Positions 36,601 to 46,645 of a stretch of DNA of 64,000 nt are shown here, in pieces. The notes under the pieces are model-generated. The model made no database searches and was not told where the DNA came from. It saw nothing but the letters and a program-made list of their open reading frames with translations. Each line of letters opens with the position of its first letter. Within the stretch, counting starts at the first letter, position 1. Both the position numbers and the translations under genes were made by a program. This DNA is from Nissolia schottii (Eukaryota; Streptophyta; Magnoliopsida; Fabales; Fabaceae): NCBI GenBank assembly GCA_003254905.1, contig QANU01099245.1, positions 1-64,000 of the forward strand, given 5' to 3'.

Positions 36601-36900
36601 ACAGAAGTAGGAGGCGCTGCATATCCAAAGAAACCTCGACCACCAGCTGCTCCGACCACCTCTAAGGCAATTGCACCACCGCGAGAAGAATAGTCGCCCG
36701 CGCCATAGCCACTTTCATCATCGGGTTCCGTATGTCGACGTGGCGAACATCACGTTGTAAGCGGCCATGTCGCGCACTATAAGCCGACTTTTCTGTCGGC
36801 GGCTATTGGAAAACACAGATACAATATTGTTTCTCTTGCTCTTCGTGGGGGCGAAGAAGGTACGCCACCCGTTCCAACAGCGCCCTCCCAAAAAACCTTT
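36601..36900. other. GC-rich island without recognisable gene
   Basis: About 300 bp are clearly richer in GC and CpG than the DNA on both sides. No long frame or known domain is visible on either strand. It may be a captured gene fragment or a TE remnant. Confidence 0.35.
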
Positions 36901-36989
36901 CCCTTGAATCTCAAAGTACTAAAACTTGATATCCATTTGCATGCTGCGACAACATAAAGTTTACAAAGACATGTGGACACAGGTAAAAC

Positions 36990-37198
36990 AGTACACCAAA
37001 TAATATATACCATACATACACCTTATACTTATATAAAGTTTGTGTTTTAATGCTTGTAATGTTTGTGCACTTAATTAAGTATAATTGAGAATATCATCTA
37101 TAAGTTTGTAATGTTTGTGCACTCATGAGAATACGGTTTATACATTATTAATGATGTATGTATGAGTATATAAAATTGGGTGTACATATAGCATTTTT
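36990..37198 (-). mobile_element. Short MITE, copy 2 of an inverted pair
   Basis: The reverse complement of this segment matches 4376-4578 block by block. The ends here are clearer: ATGTACACCCAA and, inverted, ACAGTACACCAA. No open frame. Confidence 0.7.
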
Positions 37199-37640
37199 GC
37201 ACATAAAAATAAATAAAAGCTATTATGATTAATTTTTTTTAATGTAAGTTTTTTAAAACTTTTAAAGAGATAATTTTTAAGATAATTCTTAAGATAATAT
37301 CAAAATTATTATAATACATAAATTAAGGATTGATCTTTCATAATTTCATTTTAAAAAAGTATCTATGCTATAAGTAAAAAAGAGTTATTATTTTATATTA
37401 AAAATATAAAATTTGTATCTTTTCAATAATATTTAATGCTTTTTTAACTTTTCTATTTTAATTTTTTATCTAGTGTCTTTATAATATTGATTACCAAAAC
37501 CCTTTAAATATTACTTGGACAATTGTACTCTTTTATCTCTAGTACACAAACTAATTACGAAAATATTCCTGTTTTGAAACATATTATAGGACTACCATGG
37601 TTTTGATTGACGTGACATGGGCGGCAGCGTGACGATGCCA
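37199..37640. other. Intergenic, nothing recognised
   Basis: AT-rich DNA between the MITE and the 32-bp repeat array; no gene or RNA recognised. Confidence 0.45.
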
Positions 37641-37644
37641 CGTC

Positions 37645-37836
37645 AGATTCGCCAGCAAGGCTGGGGGGGAATCTAGCCAGAATTCGCCAATAAGGCTGGC
37701 AAATCGTACACAAATTTGGCAAATGGACTGGCGAATGTAACACAAATTCTCCAATTGTTTTGGCGAATGTTAGGCAAATTCGCCAATCGGTTTGGCGAAT
37801 TGCACAAAGATTTGGCTAAGCAGTTGGCGAATGTGG
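37645..37836. repeat. 32-bp tandem array of hairpin-forming units
   Basis: Six units start with ATTCGCC or a variant at 37647, 37682, 37714, 37746, 37778 and 37810: the first step is 35 bp and the other four are exactly 32 bp. Each unit pairs an ATTCGCCAA-like arm with a TTGGCGAAT-like arm. The unit at 37778 is a perfect 9-bp inverted repeat with a 5-nt loop. Confidence 0.8.
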
Positions 37837-39600
37837 ATAAAAAAAATTCGAATTAAAATTGTAGAATTTATTTTAACAAGGCAAGAAAAGTGACAATAAT
37901 TAATTATTCCTGCTTCTCAGGTAAGCTGCAAATGTCCAAAAAATAAATTTGCAAAAAGACTAGGACGCTATTTGTCATGCGATTTACACTCCAAATAGCC
38001 CAAATGATTTGGTCTCATGCGCGCGAGCCCAACTCTCTTCTCAACTATTTTTACCAATACAAGTATACAACAACTACTAAAGGTATATAAACACTTAAAA
38101 GGTTTGTGATCTAACCAATATGGGACTAGAACTTTTGATATACCAACACTTGAAACACTTAGTTCACATCACCATGCTTTGCACTATACAACCACTATAC
38201 ACCCACACACAAAACATGCATCATGAATCTAGAAATTCTTAATCATGCATAATCTAGCTGTTGTTGTGTGTCACCACCATATTACCAATGTTCGAGTCAA
38301 GAAAAATGAACTATGAAAAGTGAAAATATAAGGGAACAATATAAAGTGGTGTAACAAGACTGTTTGCACCTATTAATGTTGTTATTTTTGTACAAATGTG
38401 TAGCTTGCTTAAGCATTATATTCTTTACACATTATATGTGATATATCTAGGAAAACACTACGATTCTTTTACCATAGATAAATCTTTGCTTGATTAAGTT
38501 GAAATTGATAATCATAAGTTTGACATCTTTGCTTGATTAAGTTGAATTTTTTTTACCATAGATAAATCTACCCAAATCCCACAATTCATGCGGTAATTGT
38601 TATTAGAAAAGCTGAACAAAGTTATGAAATATGGTTTCCTGTATGAAATGCCATGCCTACTATCAGTATCGATATCAAAATGCCCGTGTGTTTACTATCA
38701 CATAGAGAAATATGGTTTCCTGTATGAGATGCCATGCCTACATTAATCCAGATTTGCTAATTATATTTCCAACCTTAGAAAAATGAAGATACTCATTTAC
38801 TCAAAACCCTTTCGCATGTATACTTGTCAAATCTTTAAATTCAAATTATTTTATAAACGTTGTGGATTTTGTAATGAAGATTTTCTCAAAACAAATTACA
38901 CAATTAAGATAAATGATTTCAGTTTTAAGACACATCATCATCATCATCTGCCAGCTTCTAAAACAATCCAAGATTTTTGTTGTTGGAAAATAACTAACAG
39001 AAACTGATCACAGCTTGGATGGTGAGTAATGTCTCCTGTAATACCACTTAAAATGGAAATGACAGAAAAACATGATATTGCCATTATCTCCTTCTCAACA
39101 CTTAAAAAAACGTCCCATGATAGTGAAACAAAAATCATAAAAAGAAGACGCACAAATAAATAAGTAACGGCCAACCACAAAAAAGATCAATAAAGTGAAT
39201 CATCATAAAAAATTAGATTAAACCAATATTAATGTTGATCCTCAAGTCAGAAAAAGCCTCCACAATTCACGGCTACCCTTCTTGACTCTCTGGCACATTA
39301 CAAATATTATCATCATAATAATAAATAATAAATTAACAAACCAAAAAATTAAAAAAGTTAACACATAAAAACAAGTCATGAGATAACTAACTAACAAATA
39401 TTTTAACAAACAAAAACAAAAAACAAACGCAAATTGGAATCAATCCTTTCATATTTATTACAATTTATTTATTAATTCAGAGCATGCCTGCTTTTGATTT
39501 TTGTAGTGAAAATGTTTTTGTAATAACAATAATAATAATAATAAAAAGAAGCATCTTCTCTTCTCTTGGCTTCTCTCTTTCACCGCCATAAAGGGATTGC
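37837..39600. other. Intergenic; upstream of the LRB gene
   Basis: Contains two small direct duplications (CTTTGCTTGATTAAGTTGAA at about 38484 and 38527; GAAATATGGTTTCCTGTATG at about 38626 and 38707) but no supported gene. Confidence 0.45.
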
Positions 39601-39616
39601 GTACCATTTCGCCTTC

Positions 39617-39665
39617 TCCTCCTCTTCTTCTTCTTCTTCTTCTTCTTCATCATCATCTTCTTCCT
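39617..39665 (+). repeat. (CTT)n/(CAT)n run in the probable LRB leader
   Basis: A trinucleotide pyrimidine run about 90 bases before the LRB start codon, in the position of the 5' UTR. Such runs are common in plant leaders and often vary in length. Confidence 0.7.
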
Positions 39666-39747
39666 TCCTTTCTCTGCTTTGAACCGCAGAGGTAGGAGGA
39701 GGGTTTAATTTTTTTCTTTATTATTTTTTGTTTGTGTGGTTTAGAGG

Positions 39748-42700
39748 ATGAAGGATTTCAATTCGGATCTATTTGACCCGGGAACGGTGATGGAGTCCGA
39801 TTACTCTCGAGCATCTTCCTCGTCCGAAGCCGATTTCGGATTCGCCTTTAATGACAGTAACTTCTCCGATAGGATCCTCCGCATCGAGATCATGGACGAC
39901 CCCGTCGAGGCCCGCCCCGATTCCGACACCTGCACCACCATCGCCGACTGGGCTCGCCACCGCAAGAGGCGGAGGGAGGATATCAAGAAGGAGAACGGTA
40001 TATACACAAACTTTTCTGCATTTTTTCATTTTTTTTTTTGGGTTGAAAAGTCGAAAGGAAAAATAACATGTTTTTGCCAGAAATGGAGAGATTTGTAACA
40101 TGGTTCGGTGTTCATTCATTCGGTTGGTTATGTCTTCTATGTGTCTCTGATTGTGGCGTTGGAGGGTTATGAAATTATTGGTTTTTTTTCCCATCTTGTT
40201 GTTCGCTTGTTTGAGTGGTTAGCGTGTTCTAGGGTTTCAGCTGAATTTTTAGTAGGGTATTATTGTGATTTAACTTGTGTAACCTTTTTTATGTTTTCTT
40301 TTCCGGTCAAGTAAAGAAAAGTAAAGAGAAGATAGTAAGTTGAGATGAAAAATTTCAAATCAAAAGGGCCATGCCAGGGTTCCCAGTAACTCTATGAAGG
40401 CAACTTTTGTCTTTCACATGAAATGCAACCAAATAATATGAATGACTCTTGAAGGTCTTGTGTTAGTAGGTCAGTTGATAAGAGCGGAAATTGCAGGGAG
40501 AGTTTTGGGGTTCGAATCCCACAAATGCTCTCAATCTCAAATTTTTTAACCCTCCTGTCCCCACCCGTCGCGAGCAACTTGGTTTGTTAATAGCTCAATA
40601 AGCTCAACTTATGAGCTCAAGAGTTGAGCTTGAGCTAAGGGCTTGAGTTTGTTTTCTAAATGAGCCTAACTTGAGCTTTACTATATTCGACTCAATAGCA
40701 CGTGAGAATCTGTATAGATGCATGTGTGTGTATATATGTGTGTGTATAGAACCATGTTTTATTATTATTTTTTAGTGCACATTTATTGCTATTGTTATTA
40801 TTATTCCTCATAAGGTTATGTATAATAGCTTATTTAGTGTAAAAGGTTTAATTTGTTTCATATAGGAGCTTTAAATTGAGTTTGGGTGGCTCGTGAGTTA
40901 GCTCAAGCTTGATGAGCATTTGGTGAGGTGAGCTTGAGGCTCAAGCCCAAAATTCCGGCTCCCTTCTTAATGAGCTCGAGCTCAGCTTGCCTCTCACCCT
41001 AGGTCAAATTAGGGGGCCGACTAGGAGCCTTAATAGGAGGAGGCTTCTCCACCCTACTCATGGGGTAGGCTGGAGTGCTGCTTCGGTGAGGTCAGGTGGA
41101 GGCATGAGGCACCTGCACGGACAATCTAATGCCAAGTCAATCATGTATGAGAGGAGAAACTTTAGGGAAAAAGTTAGTAGAGAGAGAGGAAGAAGAATGA
41201 AAAGTACCAATATTTATAGGAGAGGGCAGGAGTATGCAGCTCATGGCTCATGCAGCGGGGGTATCTTTAGCACCCCTTCTTACTCTCACCTCATGATTGG
41301 ATTGGTAAGGATGAGAACTCTGTTATGTAATTCACTTATCCCTTGTTGCCATCTGTCCAAAGAATCCTGTTTGGTCTAGTTCCTACCACTTTGTGCTTGG
41401 GGGGTTGACAAATATTGTCCGGTTTGTGAATGTGAATCCCTTGTCGAGCCTATTGGGGCTGGGTCTACTGCGTAATGCCTAGATGGCTCACTACGGTCCA
41501 CTCAGTTACTGTTTTTTTTCCCCCTTCATGGATACCAGACTTATTGGTATTTTGATTAGTAGTTAAACATTTATTGGCTGTTTGACATTCACTGCAAACA
41601 TTTATGGTAACAAGCCCAACCACCAATAAGTATCTGACAACTCATCCAAAGTACAGGTGCTTGGAAAAAAAAAACCAGAACCACAGCTACATTTGGATTG
41701 TGGATTAAGTCTTGTGATACTTGTTAAATTGTAAATGAAATCAATTTTGCATTGTTATGGATTATGCTAGGAACCAAAGCAACAGAAAAGTGTAGTTCTG
41801 ACTGTTCTGTGCATGGAAGTTTTACCGAAGAAAGCTTCTTTGTGCATACATACAATTTTTTAGTTAAAAAAAAAAAATAGTGTATATATGCCTAAAAAAA
41901 CATTCTCTTGCTTGCAGTTGTAGATCTTACTTTATTGCCTGATGAGCAAATTTTGAATGGCAATCAACCTGATTTGGATGATGGTGCACCCTGTGAGAAT
42001 CAAGATGAAGAGGCGATTGCGATGGTTGAAGAATCCCCTTCAGGTATTTGATTAACTGAAAAATCTTGAATCTAGTTTCTCAGTTGTATACTTATTTTAA
42101 GATATACAACAATATCAACGACAAAGCCTTTTACCACAAATTGGGGTCAGCTAAATGGATCAAATGATGCCATAGTGTTCTAACATGGTCTACTTTTTTT
42201 AAGATATACTGCACTATCTATTTTCCTCCCTTTTATTTTGTTGCATTTGTTGCTGTTTGGCCCATCTCTGATTTCATGGGGTTTGAAACTGTTTCTCCAC
42301 ATTTCTCAATGAAATTCTGGAAACTAGATCTGTCACTAGGATGTGCTTTAAACAAGCACCTAATTAAAAAATGAAATTAATATGTAAAAGAAGTTACTTA
42401 TTTAATAAGGAAAGGCATGAATGCAACTAGAACATTCTACTTTTACTTGCAGCCAGAAAATATATCTTTGAGTAAATATTCATTTTAGCCCTAACATTTT
42501 GAGAAAAAGAAAGAATGTCTTCAATTTATTCCCAACACTTTGAATTTTGATATCGGTTCTGGTCAATGATTTACACTTTGAGTTGGGTTATTGTTGATGT
42601 AGGTGATGAAGCCGCAAATAGCAATGATTCAAACTGGAGCATGGATTGCTCTGCAGTTGTGAGAGTTAAAACACTACATATCAGTTCTCCTATCTTGGCT

Positions 42701-44572
42701 GCCAAAAGTCCTTTCTTCTACAAGGTATACGTCTCTTCTTTACTGGTTAGATTTGATAACTCTTCCTAAAATGTGTTTTGCTTAATAATTTTTTTATTTA
42801 TTTTGGCAGCTTTTCTCAAACGGGATGAGGGAGTCAGAGCAGAGACATGTTACACTGAGAATTAATGCCTCTGGTATAAACATATATGGAAAATTTTCCG
42901 GATTATTTGTCTGTTGTAACTGTAGTTTTAGTTTTTCCTCAAGTAGTTACCTTACGAATGCCGTACTTGTTTTGCATGTTGCAGAGGAAGCTGCTCTCAT
43001 GGAGCTTCTGAACTTTATTTACAGTAATACCTTGAGCACTGCTTCAGCACCTGCATTATTGGATGTGTTGATGGCTGCTGACAAATTTCAAGTTGCTTCA
43101 TGTATGAGATACTGTAGCCGATTGTTGCGGAACATGCCTATGACGCCTGAGTCTGCATTGCTTTACCTTGAGCTTCCTTCTAGTGTCTTAATGGCTGATG
43201 CAGTTCAACCATTGACTGATGCTGCAAAGCAGTATCTTGCTGGTCGATACAAAGATATAACAAAGTAGGTTTTTTACCTTTTAATTGACTTCAGTTACAT
43301 GATCCAAGTTCCATGCATTATGAACTCTTTTCTGTTTTTTCTCTTCTATTGTTAATATTGTTTGCTAGTTATAAGTTTTCTTCCCCTGTCATGTACCACC
43401 TTCTGATAAAAAAAATGGGCATCTCATTCAATAACCCTCTTCTGCTGACTTGCTTGGATGCCAGTGATGCTAAAGTTTGAAATCCATCACATCCACTCTA
43501 TTGTATTTGGTTTGTGAATTGTTTTTCCTTCTTTTGATGGATTTCAGGGGACGTTTATTTATTTATTTATTTAAATGAATGAAAGAAAGGAGTTGATATA
43601 TATATAAATCGTTGTTGTATTGAAATCTTTAATCGGTGAGTTATTGGTTCTGATTTCCTGTTCTTTTGGTTGTAACACCTGTATCTCTTCTTTCTTCATT
43701 GTTTTAATCTTAATGCAGTTTTGCCTTTTGAATACTAACAAGTTCTGCATATGATGATCAGGTTCCAGGAAGAGGTTATTGGCTTGCCTCTAGCTGGAAT
43801 AGAGGCAATATTGTCTAGTGATGATCTCCAGGTTGCATCAGAGGATGCTGTATATGACTTTGTGTTGAAGTGGGCTCGAACCCAATACCCAAAACTGGAA
43901 GAGAGGAAAGAAGTCCTGGGCACACACCTTGCCCGTTTAATTCGTTTCCCTTACATGACCTGTCGAAAGCTTAAGAAGGTCTTAACCTGCAATGACTTTG
44001 ACCATGACGGTGCATCCAAGCTTGTCCTTGAGGCCCTCTTTTTCAAGGCTGAGGCTCCACACCGCCAACGGATACTAGCTGCCGAGTCTGCTTCCATGAA
44101 CCATCTTTTTGTGGAGCGAGCATACAAGTATCGTCCTGTCAAGGTGGTGGAATTTGAACTTCCAAGGCAGCAGTGCATAGTTTACTTGGATCTGAAGCGG
44201 GAAGAGTGTGCCAATTTGTTCCCGTCTGGCAGGGTTTATTCTCAAGCATTCCATCTAGGTGGACAAGGGTTCTTCCTTTCGGCACATTGCAACATGGACC
44301 AACAAAGCTCTTTCCATTGCTTTGGCCTGTTTTTAGGAATGCAGGAAAAGGGCTCTGTTAGCTTTGCAGTTGACTATGAATTTGCTGCAAGGTCTAGGCC
44401 GACAGAGGAATTTGTTAGCAAGTACAAAGGCAATTACACATTCACCGGGGGAAAGGCAGTTGGCTATAGGAATCTGTTTGCGATTCCATGGCCATCGTTC
44501 ATGGCTGAGGATTGTCTTTACTTTATTAATGGTGTACTCCACCTTAGAGCTGAGCTCACCATCAGACACTGA
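39748..44572 (+). CDS. BTB/BACK-domain CUL3 adaptor, LRB/POB1 type
   Basis: Six coding exons: 39748-39997, 41918-42043, 42603-42724, 42810-42873, 42985-43264, 43762-44572; GT-AG, frame kept, 550 residues, close to the usual ~560. The N-terminus opens [12 protein letters not shown] and carries a basic nuclear-signal-like stretch (RHRKRRRED, about 72-80). The BTB domain lies at about 140-240 ([20 protein letters not shown] through [15 protein letters not shown]), BACK at about 250-365, and the conserved LRB/POB1 C-terminal domain follows. In Arabidopsis LRB1/LRB2 form CUL3 ubiquitin ligases that act on phytochromes and PIF3 in red light; the same family (POB1) restrains cell death. The role here is inferred from that. 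Intron 1 (1.9 kb) is full of inserted repeats; exons are intact. Confidence 0.95.
40441..40560 (+). mobile_element. tRNA-derived SINE remnant in LRB intron 1
   Basis: A tRNA-like head with TAGTAGGTCAGTTGATAAGA (A-box region) is followed about 30 bases later by a perfect B-box GGTTCGAATCC (40509-40519). It does not fold as an intact tRNA, and the ends and target duplication are not clear. Confidence 0.45.
40566..41002. mobile_element. hAT-type MITE in LRB intron 1
   Basis: Dense in GAGCTCAAGCTTGAGCT-type palindromes in both orientations. The right end (read inverted) is CTAGGGTGAGAGGCAAGCTGA followed by GCTCGAGCTC, the style of a very common plant hAT MITE. The left boundary and target duplication could not be fixed. 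No coding capacity. Confidence 0.55.
41003..41520. other. TE-like insert of unknown type in LRB intron 1
   Basis: More GC-rich than the rest of the intron, with a TATA-like CCAATATTTATAGG at about 41208-41221. It may be part of a retroelement LTR, but no ends or proteins are visible. Confidence 0.3.
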
Positions 44573-46063
44573 CCCGGATGTATATCTGTAAACTTTCTAT
44601 CTAGTTGGTAGCTCTCTGACTTTTTTTGGGCTCTATTTTCTCATATTCTGTTAACATGTTGTAATCTTAATGTAATATCCTGGCAATGTGACTAGGTGGT
44701 TAGTGCTGTGCTGCATGTGATCAAATGGATTATGAGAACTTATCCTGTTGTTACATTCGTCTCAGCCGTTTAGGGAAACATGTAAATGATTTACGTAGCT
44801 GCAGGAAGGGCAGTTCCTTGCTTTTAAATGGTTTCACTTTTAACATTCGGATGTGTCCCAACATTCTTGTCTTACTATAAATTATACCACTACGGGGTGA
44901 GGCACGCGAGAAATTTTCTTAAGATGAGTTACGTTGGAATTGGATTTTTGAGGGATGCAGACGTCTAGAAATTGACTTGGTTGGTTGTGAAACTGATGGT
45001 GGTGATTGTGAATTCTGATGGATAGGAATTGGAGCTTAGAGTGGACGAAATGTTTTCGTATATAAAGCAAGACAAGAGGCAGAGCATGTGGTGAAGTTCC
45101 CTCCACATGGATGGATTGGGGGAATCCTATTTTATGTCGTGACCTGATTCCTGAATTGAAAAGAGAAAAAGGGAATGGAATTCTGGCGTGGCGGTTGTGG
45201 AATCCAATACTTGATAGACGAACAAGATGCATTTAGAAAGTTCATGATGTCACGCTGTTTTCTTCTTCTCTCGAATAATACAAAAAGGTCAATCGTTTTG
45301 TCGATACTGAAAGAAACAATTGATAAATAAAGTAGTTTATCGTATATGGTTAGTTGCTCCATCTGGGTATAAATAAAGTAGTTTATAATTTAAATAGAGG
45401 ATTTTTTTTAATGAAATAGAGGTTAATTTAAAATTAAGGTAAAGATGAATTAATATTTTAAATTGTTAGAAAATACTCAAGTAACAGATAATAAAGAAAG
45501 AAAAGAGTGAGATCAGATAAATAAATTAGTTTTTTTTTTTTAAGATCATAAGCTCAATAATTAGTTTCAAAAGATATGTTAGTTATTGAACAATATAAAA
45601 GATAGTTTTTTTATCGGTATTTTCTCATTTTTATAATCAGTGCAACAAATTTTTTTTTTTTTGATTGACTAAAATAACAGAGAAACTTTTTATTCACTAT
45701 GATTTAAACTCGAATTCTTTTGTTTTATTGGAGGTAAGATTTATCACTAAATTGTGGCTTAACCCCAATATTATATTATATTAATATGTTAATTTTAATT
45801 TATTTTAAGAAAATAGCAGAACATAGGACATTTTTTCTTTGCACGAGAAACATAGGAAGACATTAATCATTACCTAAAAAAAAAAGAAGATAGAAAGACA
45901 TTAAAAAAAGATAAATATATAATAATAAATAAAAATCCTTGGGCCTCAAGAAAGGAGAAAGGAAACCGACCCTTGGGCGAGTGAAAGCCGACAACACATT
46001 GAGGTGTTATATAAAGGGCAGTATGGTCCATTAAAAAGATCCACTTTTATTTGTAGTGACATA
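44573..46063. other. 3' flank of LRB gene and upstream region of eIF1A
   Basis: The first few hundred bases are presumably LRB 3' UTR. The rest is AT-rich, with no supported gene; the frames at 44882-45362 show no domain. Confidence 0.45.
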
Positions 46064-46091
46064 TAGAGAGAGAGAGAGAGAGAGAGAGAGG
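46064..46091 (+). repeat. (GA)n run in the eIF1A leader
   Basis: About 14 GA units lie roughly 115 bases before the eIF1A start codon. A second short GA run is at about 46174-46187. GA repeats near plant starts can bind BPC/GAGA-type factors; use here is inference. Confidence 0.7.
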
Positions 46092-46207
46092 GGAAAAAAG
46101 AGAACGCTCCCAATCCTCGAAACCTAATCGAACCCAACCCCAACCCAATCTAGGGTTTCTGAGTTTCAGGTGCCGAGAGAGAGAGAGATCGAAATCTAAG
46201 AGAGAAG

Positions 46208-46645
46208 ATGCCGAAGAACAAGGGAAAGGGAGGGAAGAACAGGAAGAGGGGAAAGAACGAGGCCGACGACGAGAAGCGTGAGCTGGTGTTCAAGGAGGAC
46301 GGCCAGGAATACGCTCAGGTCCTGAGGATGCTCGGAAACGGCCGCTGCGAGGCCATGTGCATCGACGGAACCAAGCGGCTCTGCCACATCAGAGGGAAGA
46401 TGCACAAGAAGGTGTGGATCGCCTCCGGTGACATCATCCTCGTCGGCCTCCGCGATTACCAGGACGACAAGGCCGACGTCATCCTCAAGTACATGCCCGA
46501 CGAGGCCAGGCTCCTCAAGGCCTACGGCGAGCTCCCGGACACCACCCGCCTCAACGAGAACCTCGCCGGCGGCATCGACGAGGACGACGACCTCGCCACC
46601 AACGACTACATCGAGTTCGAGGACGAGGATATCGATAAGATCTAA
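46208..46645 (+). CDS. Translation initiation factor eIF1A
   Basis: Intronless gene for 145 residues, the normal length. A basic N-terminal tail ([20 protein letters not shown]) is followed by the S1/IF1-type OB fold (about 22-98, with [20 protein letters not shown] and [13 protein letters not shown]). The very acidic C-terminal tail ends in DEDIDKI. eIF1A binds the A site of the 40S subunit, promotes scanning and start-codon selection, and its acidic tail contacts eIF5B. The codons are strongly GC-rich at third positions, unlike the flanking DNA, as is common for highly expressed plant housekeeping genes. Confidence 0.97.
   Translation: MPKNKGKGGKNRKRGKNEADDEKRELVFKEDGQEYAQVLRMLGNGRCEAMCIDGTKRLCHIRGKMHKKVWIASGDIILVGLRDYQDDKADVILKYMPDEARLLKAYGELPDTTRLNENLAGGIDEDDDLATNDYIEFEDEDIDKI

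Noticed and set aside
37645-37836. Possible CRISPR-like array because of the 32-bp period
   Set aside because: There are no distinct spacers, the host is a plant and the units are contiguous hairpins.
39769-40194. 141-residue minus-strand frame over LRB exon 1
   Set aside because: Antisense shadow of the exon; no similarity and no splice partners.
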